Shown: positions 47,901 through 53,092, numbered from the stretch's first letter. The stretch is 64,000 nucleotides of DNA from Oopsacas minuta (GCA_024704765.1 JAKMXF010000144.1:620001-684000), one strand, 5' to 3'. The notes: generated by a model from the sequence alone, not told the origin. Numbers and translations are program-made.

Positions 47901-50010
47901 GCAGTTCTTTCTTGATGCAGGGGTTCTGCATAATATAGTATTCTATGCTAATTATTTGGGAGTGAGGGGAAATTCGATATTGACACCGCCTAAGGGTCGC
48001 GTAATGGGAGCAGGAATAGATCATGTGTTTGATTTGAATTCTCATATTTGGGAGTCAAGCCTTGCATACGGTTGGAGAAGATTCGCATACCAATTCGTTC
48101 CCAGAGTATCTACGGTTGATTTTACATTTGAACCATATGACAGTTCGTACACAATTGTTCTAGATGATATTGCTATATTTCGGTGTGTAGAAGTGTCTAG
48201 TTCTACCAAGGGAGTAACTCTATACGACACATACTATACTACACCCAATTTACTTCAAGCTAGTTGGGTTATGTATGATCCAGAGAGTGCTATGAACTTC
48301 TATTACTGGGCTATTGGTACAATATCAGGAGGACAGCAACTACTGCCTTATACATTGATAGGTAATACTTCACAGGTATCTGCTATGCATTTGGACATGC
48401 AACAAGGTACCACTGTGTATGTGAGTGCTGTTGGGATTAACAATGCGTTGCTGTCTAACTTTACTGTTTCTATTGGAGTTAATGTGGAGCTGACTGCGCC
48501 AATTCTTCCGGGTGTATGGGATGGACCAGGAGATGAGGATATAGATTATCAGCTGCTTTCTACTACAGTTTACATGGGATATGATATTCCTTATGATAGA
48601 GAGAGTGGGATAAAATCTTGTGAATGGGCTGTAGGTATGTTCAATCTTATATCTTAATATATTTATTTGTCGATGGGTTTTTGTCCGGAATTGATTGAGG
48701 AACGGGTAAGAGCTAGAGACTTGAAATTTGGCATGTATATGGAATGTGAAAAAATCTAGGAATAGTTTCTAAGATCTAAGCGATATCTCAAAAACTCTCA
48801 TATATATCCATTATCTACTGTAGTGACTTTTTCATAGACAGAAATTCATTTGTTGAATGCAATTGTGCTACAAGCCCATATTCTTCTAAAAAAAAGATTT
48901 GCGGAATCCTCCCTAAAATTGATCATTACTTGGATAAAATGAATATAGTTATATTGTTTGGAGGAGACTCGATAATTATAAATATAATTGTATCTTTTAG
49001 GTCAATCAAAAGGCTCTGCAAATGTACTAGAGTACATGAAAATACCAGACTACACAGTAGGTCATGTACAAGCTAGCCATGAGATGTTTGCTGATGACAC
49101 AACTCTATACTCTACACTCCGTTGTTTCAACGGAGCAGATTTAGAAGCTACTATTACAACCAATGGATTTACTATTGTAAATGAACCACCCATATCTGAT
49201 GGAGCCAGTGTAACAGTAATATACCCACAGTATACCCCATTTCCTAAGAGAGGGAATTATCAAGCTACTTCAGATCATGTTCAGTTCTATTGGGAAGGAT
49301 TCCAGGATGTTACAGGGCTAGAAAGCTATGAGTGTAGAATTGCAGGTGAGTACCCTCGTAACAGTGTTTAAATCAACATCTATATTTAACCTTTGATTGT
49401 AATTGTAGGTAAATTCACTGCTATTATTGACTGGGTTAATGTTGGTCTCGTACATCAGGCCTATTTTGATGATCTCAAACTGGTGGACAGACAGATATAC
49501 TATATCTACGTGAGGGCTATTAACATGGTTGGGCTTAAGAGCGAACCAGTGTATGCTTCGTTCTATGTAGACATCAAGCCACCTTCAATCATAGGTCAGT
49601 AGAACATCAAATATTCGCGGATAGGAGGAAATCTTAATTGCGAATTTTTCAAATTTGCCACTGTTTTTCGAGAAATTGATATCTTAATATATTTCATAGC
49701 TACTTAATTAATGAATTGATTCTGTTACATAGGTTACATTCGAACTTCTTGGGACAGAAGAGGCTATCTCAACATAGACTGGACAGACAGTTTCTCTCAC
49801 ACTTCTGACCTAAAGTATGAATTCATAATGGGAGACCCCCCTGGCTCTGACAGCGTGAAATCTCGCCTAAGCACTGGATTGAGTACATTACAGCTTCCTC
49901 CCTCAGAAGTTAATCCGTACTCTTTCTACTCTGTTACTGTTACTGCTATCACCATTTCAGGACTCACCAATACTATTAGTCGCCTCGTATACCCCGCTAG
50001 TGATAGTTAG
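17926..50010 (+). CDS. Giant secreted protein with about 20 FN3-like repeats (18 exons, about 3,468 aa)
   Basis: Exons read as 17926-17992, 18049-18159, 18299-18625, 18952-19114, 19228-20261, 20532-20707, 21201-21420, 35584-35759, 35832-36666, 37075-39087, 39249-39841, 40149-40404, 44526-44712, 44852-46533, 46877-48634, 49001-49345, 49409-49594 and 49733-50010. Every junction keeps frame and the total is divisible by three. Signal peptide ([15 protein letters not shown]), then a small EGF-like Cys module, then beta-rich repeats of the form RW.GF.D..SGI..YEWAIGT, then a glycine/tyrosine strand, then IDTTPP. Two segments differ: a jelly-roll-like stretch near 37680-38090, and a Cys-cluster plus jelly-roll-like stretch near 47400-48190 ending LDDIAIFRC. 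No membrane helix at the C-terminus, so secretion or matrix deposition is expected. Function unknown. Two introns host eight other genes. Two adjacent genes cannot be fully excluded without RNA. Confidence 0.8.
20708..21200 (+). other. Intron of the giant gene with a GGTTGCTGG repeat
   Basis: The 493-bp intron carries TTTGTATATAGCAATCTAGG followed by TTGCTGG (about 20897-20923), one arm of a foldback repeat that recurs at 35035-35165. No gene seen. Confidence 0.5.
21703..23277 (-). CDS. P-loop GTPase with Cys/His-rich tail (copy A)
   Basis: 524 aa, intronless. A dynamin/AIG1-like G domain starts near residue 60: P-loop GETGSGKST (66-74) and G3 motif [10 protein letters not shown]. Then LLATFEDG, which could supply the G4 Asp, followed by a helical linker and a Cys/His cluster ([13 protein letters not shown] then [13 protein letters not shown], about 340-400) likely to bind zinc. 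It ends in a coiled coil of about 120 residues. The family is a recurrent but uncharacterised animal/protist AIG1-related group; molecular role unknown. The N-terminal 100 residues match the first G domain of A' and the remainder matches its second, so A looks like a one-domain recombinant of a two-domain parent. No SAM-like N-terminus. Confidence 0.85.
   Translation of the reverse strand: MTEVEHSKPDRTLEKSILKTWKGKSTKIPNQYDNELDMYTFPAEKISVSDYQKVTKKNPKNIIMMGETGSGKSTLINAFINYAAGVEMEDPLRFKLVIDEVDSAGDQSISQTTDISGYLIEDTLLGYDIQIWDIPGFGDTQGIERDEMIKEQINELLKIEDECHAVCFVVKANVNRLTDIQRYIIDRVLLFFGKEAKENIYLLATFEDGSHPEMLSALEKSNFPFDEKRWFAFNNADLFKNPSQRTPFTKMYWDNTIDSIEKFFRDVGHQHAFSLTTTKAVIEDREKLKMNINAITSELDKALVIKNIGEENLRNLEAGKGEVERKRHFTKKVTAHKKVPVATNNITTFCKKCTYTCHDNCSIQNDSDKARCWAMTDGYCRICPERCKWDWHSNERYIYKDEIVESEEFVKDVKQQLDDANKRLSIYDQKRVSLEREKAKTQEKMNKLLGKIKDQIQSLKDTAKQNYSLDMYRYFMIKSKAEAKRGNQQKAIQYENLAKQEQILMQSESLTSESMMELAPSKIL
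23278..24507. repeat. Duplicated non-coding spacer, copy 1 (pairs with 29204-30432)
   Basis: 1,230 bp separating GTPases A and B, collinear and very similar to the 1,229 bp between A' and B'. Very AT-rich. It includes a GTTACGTAACGTTTGAACGG motif (about 24304-24323) that also occurs at about 30234 and 50310. It should hold the promoter of A (minus strand). No gene seen. Confidence 0.75.
24508..26412 (-). CDS. SAM-like/P-loop GTPase with Cys/His-rich tail (copy B)
   Basis: 634 aa, intronless. Residues about 10-80 resemble a SAM domain ([18 protein letters not shown], then a short helix to GVP), suggesting oligomerisation. G domain: P-loop GETGCGKSA (151-159, Ala instead of the usual Thr), G3 [10 protein letters not shown]. 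The G4 region reads [11 protein letters not shown] and lacks the Asp seen in A and C, so guanine specificity or hydrolysis may be altered. A Cys/His cluster ([21 protein letters not shown]) and a helical C-terminus follow. Nearly identical to B' at 30433-32337. Confidence 0.85.
   Translation of the reverse strand: MTEQCTFVKVEDLTETQTKSILEFTFPNEFKKINFEDLGDIKGDILLSLTDKELKEDLKITCQDTRTDFLQLLENYKRYGVPIIGGIVVHNEDLAQSSIKTYNQQVIIELALAEGKQKQQNKMNTKLLSCQITQSGFANQEDTVKQILILGETGCGKSALINSIANVLLKMEQSTQFRFKAIDNEEQTGTSLTDAIQGYKLEVKHSTNSYVFWDTPGFSNTNGFEHDMNISKSIADFLHKIQHLDAVVVVEKYNDVISKKSSEKTKQVKKYLFNQMLSYFGKEIIPYVYLFLTFPSHYEEILPDLTEYTFPFLPQQVYTINNGVMFERESSMPQISKLFWDRNMKLINNFIDKLHARKVIQLEYSNNNILEQKHQLNVNSKGFLGSLDLMKGHTIKCQKLEDEKSIKQGIIRDNTNYYTEETSTIKYSEATKKNTTYCTVCVFTCHADCLKKDKKECEAFDINGNCQYCPHKCSAKYHEDHPYIIEEKQTTKQNRNYNKKVIFDQAKAQLTHIEADIKNCTNEYTKLTKEALEWQIKVQSNLTELKRIAPYFDVDSTYNYLELIKQQKKSRHEHCTPFEIETFLIQYIVVRMSQTMSRPEAVNHKKVNPEEALEKIKSEIIELEKEMSFTSPLL
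26413..26806. other. Spacer between GTPases with a foldback element
   Basis: 394 bp, repeated as 32338-32731 in the next unit. Contains the foldback element at about 26544-26606. It should include the B promoter (minus strand). No gene seen. Confidence 0.6.
26544..26606. repeat. 63-bp foldback element
   Basis: Left arm AATACCGTATTATCCTGAAT, right arm ATTCAGGGAAATACAGTATT, inverted around a GC-rich core (CGCGCCGAGGCGCCCGAGG). A second copy is at about 32469-32531 as part of the tandem duplication, and single arms occur near 10340 and 42375. Confidence 0.75.
26807..29203 (-). CDS. Double-G-domain P-loop GTPase with Cys/His-rich tail (copy A')
   Basis: 798 aa, intronless. The first G domain (P-loop GETGSGKST at about 66, G3 [10 protein letters not shown]) has a G3 in which the usual Gly is replaced by Glu, so it may be a weak or pseudo-GTPase. 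The second (P-loop GETGTGKST at about 340, [10 protein letters not shown]) resembles that of gene C. The tail matches A and [27 protein letters not shown] and a coiled coil. The gene is 822 bp (274 codons) longer than A, exactly one G domain. Internal dimerisation of the two G domains is plausible since AIG1-type GTPases dimerise, but this is inference. Confidence 0.85.
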   Translation of the reverse strand: MAEVEHSKPDRTLEKSILKTWKGKSTKILNQCSNKLDMYTFPAEKISVSHYQKVTKENLKNIIMMGETGSGKSTLINAFINYAAGIEMEDPLRFKLVNHENESLTREISGYLIEDTFLEYPIMIWDTPEFGDGDEKIKQQIDDLFNIDEFHAICFVINPSVDRLTDTQKIIIDSIQQLFKRKAEMNTYVLARFGDEDCPKDISQSMKSKFPFDENCFFAFNNADLFKSKSERSSAAKQYWDITINSIIRFHNTLAHQLPFRITTETRKAIVKLFRITPDRNIIEKPKRTIFDEFVNKSTKIVKECIRGLDIYAFPAKKTSISEYKQSSSKNLRKIIIMGETGTGKSTLLNAFVNYAAGVEMDDPLRFKLVIDEVDSAGDQSISQTTDISGYLIEDTLLGYDIQIWDTPGFGNTQGIERDEMIKEQINELLKIEDECHAVCFVVKDNVNRLTDIQKYIIDRVLLFFGKEAKENIYLLATFGDGNRPEMLSALEKSNFPFDENRWFAFNNKDLFKNPSQRTECTKMYWEYTIDSIGKFFRDVDHQHAFSLTTTKAVIGDREKLKMNINAITSELDEALEIKKNSKENLMKLKAVKSKVENMEQFKKKVTAHTKVPVPTKNITTFCRKCTHTCHENCSIPNNSDKAGCWAMTDGYCRICPKGCKWDWHSNEPIIYKDEIVESEEFVKDDDKQLFDDATKELSICDKERVELERETAKAQENINKLLRQIKDQIQSLKNTAIQNYSLDMYKYFTTISEAEAKRGNQQKAIQYEKIAKQEQIQLQSESLTAESMMELAPSKIL
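29204..30432. repeat. Duplicated non-coding spacer, copy 2
   Basis: Collinear with 23278-24507, with scattered substitutions and small indels. Includes the ACGTAACGTTTGAACGGCAC motif near 30236. Should carry the A' promoter. No gene seen. Confidence 0.75.
30433..32337 (-). CDS. SAM-like/P-loop GTPase with Cys/His-rich tail (copy B')
   Basis: 634 aa, the same length as B, offset by exactly 5,925 bp. Same architecture: SAM-like N-terminus, P-loop GETGCGKSA at 151-159, [10 protein letters not shown], Cys/His cluster, helical tail. Substitutions relative to B are few in the G domain and the last 130 residues but clustered around the Cys/His module (for example [20 protein letters not shown] and the following 50 residues). 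All cluster cysteines are kept. Confidence 0.85.
   Translation of the reverse strand: MTEQCTFVKVKDLTETQTKSILEFTFPNEFKKINFEDLGDINGDILLSLTDKELKEDLKITCQDTRTDFLQLVEKHKRYGVPIIGGIVVHNEDLAQSSIKTYNQQVIIELALTEGKQKQQNKMNTKLLSCQITQSGFANQEDTVKQILILGETGCGKSALINSIANVLLKMEQSTQFRFKVIDNEEQTGTSSTDAIQGYKLEVKHSTYSYMFWDTPGFSNTNGFEHDMNISKSIADFLHKIQHLDAVVVVEKYNDLLSKKSSEKTKQVKNYLFNQMLSYFGKEIIPYVYLFLTFPSHYEEILPDLTEYTFPFLPQQVYTINNGVMFERESSMPQISKLFWDRNMKLISNFIDKLHARKGIQLEYSNNNILEQKHQLNVNSKWFFGSLDKMKGHTIKCQKLEDEKSIKEGIIRDNTNYYTEETSTIKYSVPTKKNTTYCTVCIFTCHADCLKKDKKECEAFDKHGKCQYCPKKCPAKHHEAFPYIVEEKQTTKQNVNNDKKIKFDQAMVQLTQIEAVIKNCTNEYTKLTKEALEWQIKVQSNLTELKRIAPYFDVDSTYNYLELIKQQKKSRHEHCTPFEIETFLIQYIVVRMSQTMSRPEAVNHKKVNPEEALEKIKSEIIELEKEMSFTSPLL
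32338..32731. other. Spacer between GTPases B' and C
   Basis: Copy of 26413-26806, including the 63-bp foldback element at about 32469-32531. No gene seen. Confidence 0.6.
32732..34558 (-). CDS. SAM-like/P-loop GTPase with Cys/His-rich tail (gene C)
   Basis: 608 aa, intronless. The N-terminal 85 residues ([13 protein letters not shown], then [11 protein letters not shown], ending GVPL) align by eye with the SAM-like domain of B, while the G domain (P-loop GETGTGKST at 150-158, [18 protein letters not shown]) and Cys/His tail ([26 protein letters not shown]) match A'. It may keep the ancestral layout (SAM, G, zinc-like module, coiled coil), from which A and A' lost the SAM part. Function unknown; the position at the promoter-proximal edge of the array is consistent with it being the founder. 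Confidence 0.85.
   Translation of the reverse strand: MASCTKTKELNKLTEKETQHLLGQMKFQSITQLLLSGNYGEVTGEIFNVIDDKTLKNELKVKSSIKRKLFLKKIAEYRKKGVPLDLIQYEGDITQKQNKTVLNEFKRKSTKIEKECMPGLDIYAFPAKKTSISEYKQSSSKNLKKIIIMGETGTGKSTLLNAFVNYAAGVEMDDPLRFKLVIDEVDRAGDQSISQTTDISGYLIEDTLLGYDIQIWDTPGFGDTQGIERDEMIKEQINELLKIEDECHAVCFVVKANVNRLTDIQKYIIDRVLLFFGKEAKENIYLLATFGDGNRPEMLSALEKSNFPFDEKRWFAFNNADLFKNPSQRTGFTKMYWDNTIDSIGKFFRDVGHQHAFSLTTTKAVIEDREKLKMNINAIKTELDKALVIENTCEENLRKLEAEKGQIERTKQFKKKVTAHKKVSVPTMNITTFCIQCTHTCHETCGIPNKSDKARCWAMTDGYCRICPGRCKWNWHQNEPYIYKEEIVEKEEIVKDVKQKFDDATKQLSIYEEMKRSLEREKAKAQENMNKLLGQIKHQIQSLKNTAILNYSKDVYSYIMTLSEAEANRGNQQKAIQYENLAKQEQIQMQNESLTAESMMELSHSKIL
35035..35165. repeat. GGTTGCTGG foldback repeat
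   Basis: The left arm includes CAGCAACCTGGATTGCTATA and the right arm AGGTTGCTGGGAAGTTTGTA followed by TATAGCAAT, inverted, with further GGTTGCTGG units between. The element also occurs as a single arm at 20897-20923. Confidence 0.6.
35353..35472. promoter_or_regulatory. Cluster of three AP-1-type (TGACTCA) palindromes
   Basis: TGACTCA occurs at 35354-35360, 35416-35422 and 35459-35465. The last two are embedded in the same 19-nt near-palindrome, TTAGAATGACTCATTCTAA, about 43 bp apart. TGA(C/G)TCA is the binding site of Fos/Jun-type bZIP dimers. The cluster is about 0.8 kb upstream of GTPase gene C and about 110 bp upstream of a giant-gene exon. Confidence 0.45.
36873..36998. repeat. pogo/Tc1-like miniature element in giant-gene intron
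   Basis: TA-flanked, about 126 bp: left CAGTTAACTAGCTCCCGTTA, right TTCGATATAACAGAGTTGAC followed by TG. Shares TTGTACAAAT and TTCAAAGTAACATAA blocks. Confidence 0.8.
39842..40148 (+). other. Intron of the giant gene, no gene seen
   Basis: 307 bp between AGG|GTAATT and TATTAG|GTCTTT. AT-rich; contains two runs of ACGAGCG/CGCTCG type inverted words (near 39903 and 40012). Nothing else recognisable. Confidence 0.4.
40529..42176 (-). CDS. HDDC3: HDDC3/MESH1, metazoan SpoT-like HD phosphohydrolase
   Basis: Metal-dependent HD hydrolase; the animal enzyme hydrolyses ppGpp in vitro and NADPH in cells. Two exons on the minus strand, 42176-41997 and 40951-40529, joined in phase 0 (CAG|GTAAGA to TTTGTAG|GCAGCT), give 200 aa. 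Metal ligands are visible: H39 (YINHPIGVA), H65-D66 ([10 protein letters not shown]) and D126 ([13 protein letters not shown]). The blocks [18 protein letters not shown] and [11 protein letters not shown] match animal HDDC3. The C-terminus extends about 20 residues past the human protein. Its single 1,045-bp intron contains the complete PIGP gene. Confidence 0.95.
41001..41145. repeat. pogo-like miniature element (second subtype) in the HDDC3 intron
   Basis: Starts CAGCGAACTCTCGTTATAAC after TTA and ends GGTTATAACAGGAGCTTAAT followed by GTA, inverted. Interior differs from the CAGTCAACTCC subtype but the ends are clearly related. Confidence 0.65.
41332..41772 (-). CDS. PIGP: PIG-P, GPI-N-acetylglucosaminyltransferase subunit P
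   Basis: Small ER membrane subunit of the complex that adds GlcNAc to phosphatidylinositol, the first step of GPI-anchor synthesis. 146 aa, intronless. Two membrane helices: residues about 19-42, opening with the family signature [10 protein letters not shown] and containing YLVWAYVPD, and about 57-82 ([19 protein letters not shown]). A cytosolic C-terminal region with [13 protein letters not shown] corresponds to the conserved RDI segment. It sits on the same strand inside the intron of HDDC3. Confidence 0.93.
   Translation of the reverse strand: MPRIEPESNPFPKPSRAIYGFVAYQASFILMIAYLVWAYVPDESLHDLGITYIPKKYWAIAVPTYIPFFIICGIVFYIGLNFTYVPELNDPRTLGYDPYSYPAGEEDMEQDSSKEELPKVRDIPIEIVNTHMFQLVDVYANRRQSS
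42177..43121. other. Shared upstream region of HDDC3 (-) and UBOX5 (+)
   Basis: About 945 bp between divergent start codons, so it should hold both promoters. Contains a decayed arm of the GGGAAATACGGTA foldback family (about 42370-42392). No gene supported. Confidence 0.5.
43122..44333 (+). CDS. UBOX5: U-box E3 ubiquitin ligase, UBOX5/RNF37-like
   Basis: About 403 aa from the ATG at 43122 (MLVNICTDL), which lines up with the start of animal RNF37; an upstream in-frame ATG at 43086 adds 12 hydrophobic residues and is less likely. The N-terminal domain (YEPQNLISS, then [11 protein letters not shown]) and the block [10 protein letters not shown] match the RNF37 N-terminal domain. The U-box is at about residues 234-302 ([20 protein letters not shown], then IDPFTGL), the E2-binding fold without zinc ligands. 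The C-terminal RING present in vertebrate RNF37 is absent; instead the protein ends in an acidic [11 protein letters not shown] tail that resembles a SUMO-interacting motif. Intronless and nested in a giant-gene intron. Confidence 0.85.
   Translation: MLVNICTDLAGITASCNCVYVAEYEPQNLISSTPVLRSYGFRAERYVRGSVIVNIDLSSMKIPFSIAAIVMRGAMRENTSFVADVFVSDGDLEKSIGRLSFGGPNRSSPIGSLVRDRGVCVFDLASVVRGSYISEALVLNKISQSVNMQNTFFIRRTVKGVSVKMNNLRGGISAGLHWLEIWSECRMEPYVISPSLPSLYTGTEIRNLYSSKEGIISTPPTSKVEPTCVPEETPHEFIDQLTYELMKNPVTLPSGNTVDMESIRKLLNQDKPPIDPFTGLSLGQFTPVTNIILRDKISKFKSSKYGASEIGYPQSNTCAIQHNTEFNGTLPPEISTPVDLTEIRKKRLAHFQNDTTFTKRNKIERPHRELLLTTQLPFECTVVEQKPKHNSDTIDLTISEDSS
46534..46876 (+). repeat. Giant-gene intron with miniature element (about 46678-46845)
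   Basis: Begins TA-CAGTATACTCCCATTATAC and carries repeated TATAACGAAA words; the right end near ATTCGTTATAACAGAAATTT lacks the terminal CTG. Related to the pogo-like family, right end decayed. Confidence 0.6.
48635..49000 (+). other. Intron of the giant gene, no gene seen
   Basis: 366 bp, AT-rich, with an A-rich run near 48890. Donor GTAG|GTATGT, acceptor CTTTTAG. Confidence 0.4.
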
Positions 50011-50477
50011 AAATAAATAAATACTTTCATTAATTATTGCTCATATAACTTCATTTATTTTATACCGCTTGAGAGTGAGAGTCTCATATACATAGAATTT
50101 GTAGTGTATGTATTGCTTTTGTGTTTGATAAATTTAAGATATTGTGTGCTATTATTTTCGACATTTTCATATTTACGATATCAGCGAATCCAGCGATAAT
50201 GCTCCATATTCAAGTTCAAATGTTACCTAAATTTTGACCCCCTCACCTGTGTAAAACAAATGCGGTTGTCACACTTCGGATACCATCACCTCCTCTTGTG
50301 GTGTTACGTAACGTTTGAACGGTCCCTTAAATAGTATGTTCGAAACAATGTATTTTATGCCACTGACTTTTGGGTGACGTACTAAATTGACAATTTATGA
50401 TGTACTATATATATTGCCGCAACACACCTTGCACCATTTGAACCCCCACTTAAACATGTAATCATATCCATTACTAG
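50011..50477. other. Intergenic, giant gene to ISCU
   Basis: 467 bp. Contains GTTACGTAACGTTTGAACGG (about 50303-50322), also found in both GTPase spacers. It should include the ISCU promoter. Confidence 0.5.
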
Positions 50478-50969
50478 ATGTTATCACTATTGAGGCAATC
50501 TCGCCTTCTTATGAGGCCGAACACACTCACTCTTGCCAACAGAACTCCAGCAGTTGCATGGTACCACAAGAATGTATTAGATCATTATGAAAATCCTAGA
50601 AACGTTGGTTCATTGGATAAGAGCAAGAAAAACGTAGGAACTGGGCTAGTAGGAGCACCAGCTTGCGGTGACGTCATGAAACTACAAATAGAAGTTGATG
50701 ATGAAGGTAAGATCGTAAATGCCAAATTCAAAACATTTGGCTGTGGATCAGCTATCGCTTCTAGCTCGCTTGCAACAGAGTGGGTGAAAGGGAAGCGAGT
50801 GAACGATGCCGGTAAGATCAAGAATTCTGAAATTGCAAAAGAATTGAAACTCCCACCTGTAAAACTCCACTGTTCTATGTTAGCAGAGGATGCTATCAAG
50901 GCTGCTCTCAAAGATTATCAGCGTAAACAGGATGATGCTAAGAATACTCAGAGTGCTACAGCTAACTAA
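50478..50969 (+). CDS. ISCU: ISCU, iron-sulfur cluster scaffold
   Basis: Mitochondrial scaffold on which the NFS1-ISD11-frataxin complex builds [2Fe-2S] clusters. 163 aa, intronless. Residues 1-25 are basic and hydroxylated, as expected of a mitochondrial targeting peptide. The mature part starts near WYHKNVLDHYENPRNVGS. Cluster ligands C63 (GAPACGDVMKLQI, with D65), C89 (FGCGSAIASSS) and C132 (LHCSMLAEDAI) are present, and LPPVK (125-129) is the mitochondrial Hsp70 recognition motif. Nothing missing. Confidence 0.96.
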   Translation: MLSLLRQSRLLMRPNTLTLANRTPAVAWYHKNVLDHYENPRNVGSLDKSKKNVGTGLVGAPACGDVMKLQIEVDDEGKIVNAKFKTFGCGSAIASSSLATEWVKGKRVNDAGKIKNSEIAKELKLPPVKLHCSMLAEDAIKAALKDYQRKQDDAKNTQSATAN

Positions 50970-51334
50970 CTTCTAATTTACATTCCTTTAGTTATTATAA
51001 ATCAAACCTTAAATTCTCCCTACCTGCTTGAATTTGTGATCAATGAGGATTATATCAACTAATATATTCAGAAATTTACTAGGTAAATTGCATGCTTGTC
51101 TTCCCTAGCCAGACTGCTAGAATCAGTGATCAGAAAGGCAGCCCTATCTGTCCTTTTACTGGCTACAAGACCCTGTTTATTCTGTATTATTCGTCCATTT
51201 TTTACAGTGACCTTTCTGGCAAACACTGGCTGCTGAGCCAAATCCCTATTTCCTTCATATTTGCAAATAGTAATATTCTGTGGTTTTGTGTTTATTTTTA
51301 GAATGAAATTCTTCCTCATGAACTCGTGACTCTA
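50970..51334. other. Intergenic, ISCU to EXOSC10 duplicate
   Basis: 365 bp, no recognisable gene. A possible splice acceptor (TTTATTTTTAG at 51301) precedes the first usable ATG of the duplicate. Confidence 0.4.
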
Positions 51335-53092
51335 ATGTTTGCTAAATTCTCCACATACTGTTTATACATCCATAAACGAACTCAAAAAATCAAATTATTC
51401 ACTCGAATTGCTCATAGAGCCAAATATGTTACGAGTAACAACTATAAGCAATGCAATTCCGCTAACCACTGGACACGTGACCGAATGCTGAGATCTAATG
51501 AAATAGCTAAACCCCAGATGACACGAAGAGGATTAGATAACTCCGATAAACCATTCATTCCCTCATTAGTGGGAGGAGTTAAGCCTAATGCTCTGGATCC
51601 TGTTAGAGACGTGGATAGTCCTTCTATACATCCCTACTATAATGAATTACAGAATTTAGAATATTCTAATGCTGTATTACAGAGCAGGTAAGTGTAGGTA
51701 GAATATTCGGCATACTGTTTAGGGTAGCGATTCCCAACCTTTTCACCCATGGATACTTCTATCTATTTTCACAGTCTACAGGATCACCTCCCATAAACTG
51801 CAAATTGAATTTGAGATCCTGTGGACACCCTGCTATATTCCGTCTTCCGGGAAGGGATCCATGAACCTGGCATAGGTTATAAATACCTTGATAACACAGG
51901 AATGTAGGAGTAGGAGTATTGTGATTAACATTCATAATATGTTCCAGCAAATAAATTTACTCCTCTCTTTCAATCTATTATATTATTTTAGCGAACCAGA
52001 TGATCCTGGTCCTCTGGACAATCACACCTACGAGTTCATCACTACAGAAGATAGGATAGACGTGTTGGTACAGAAACTGAATGAAGTGACAGAAATCGCG
52101 ATTGACTTAGAACATCACGACTATCGATCTTATTTAGGGTTTACTTGTCTTGTACAGATCTCAATCAAAGGACATGATTATGTCATTGATCCTCTATGTG
52201 TGGGACACTGTTTACACAAGCTATTGGACCCCTTCACTAATCCTCAAATCATAAAGGTAAACTAAATTCACATAGAATTATCATATATATCATTATATCG
52301 ATAAATTTCCAGGTATTACATGGAGGAAATTCTGATTTGCTATGTCTACAGAGAGACTTCAGCCTCTATCTGGTTGGAATGTTTGATACTTATACATCAG
52401 CTATAGCTTTGCGATTACCAAAACTATCACTAGCATTCCTACTCAATCATTATTGTAATGTTACTGCGAGCAAAAAGTTCCAAATTGCAGATTGGCGTTT
52501 GAGACCACTCCCCCCTCAGATGGAGAGATACGCCCGAGAGGACACTCACTACTTACTCCACATCTACCATAGAATGAGAGATGAACTAATCAGGAGAAGT
52601 ACCAAGGATACATATTTACTAACTGAAGTAAGTAATAGATTTACAGTAGATTATTGTTATGTTACTTATGTATAATTCTAGTTACTTGACAAGAGTAGAA
52701 AGGTTTGTTTAAAAGTATACACAAAACCGATGTTCTACCCACAAGGTTATCTAAGACTGCTCTCTAAGAACGCTCGCTCAATAAACCCCTTCCAGAGAGA
52801 GATAGCTAAGAGATTGTACGCCTGGCGTAACCTCATTGCTCGTGAGAAAGATGAGAGTTTTGAGTACGTTCTCCCTACGTACATGTTGAAACAGATATCA
52901 AGGAACATTCCTTCTGGTCATCATGGTATCCTAGCATGTTGTTATCCTATTCCTCCTATAGTAGAGAGCTGTATTGATGAATTGGTTATCATTATAGAGA
53001 ATGCGAAGAAAAACTGTTACGAGCTATCATATCGATGCAAATCTCCTAAGAGTAAGAGTTATATATTAAAAATTTCTTGGAAATTCCATTAA
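51335..53092 (+). CDS. Truncated EXOSC10/Rrp6-like duplicate
   Basis: Exons 51335-51687, 51992-52256, 52313-52627 and 52682-53092 stay in frame (about 447 aa). The first 40-odd residues have no counterpart in the full gene, so the start is uncertain; similarity begins at ANHWTRDRMLRSNEIAKPQ. The DEDDy exonuclease domain is complete, with IDLEHHDY, an Asp in GNSDLLCLQ, and YAREDTHYLL. An HRDC domain follows (NPFQREIAKRLYAWRN). The N-terminal PMC2NT domain (Rrp47/C1D binding) and the basic C-terminal tail are missing. The protein ends in an unrelated basic tail (KSPKSKSYILKISWKFH). Catalysis may be retained but docking to the nuclear exosome is doubtful. Confidence 0.8.
51717..51770. repeat. 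hAT-like element end in an intron of the EXOSC10 duplicate
   Basis: GGTAGCGATTCCCAACCTTT followed by TCACCCATGGA resembles the inverse of the 17748-17793 end. Only one end is recognisable here. Confidence 0.4.

Noticed and set aside
17926-50010. Splitting the giant gene into two or three separate genes at its gene-filled introns
   Set aside because: Phases match across both large introns (phase 1 to phase 1), the total length is divisible by three, and no internal signal peptide or stop appears at the breaks; RNA evidence could still change this.
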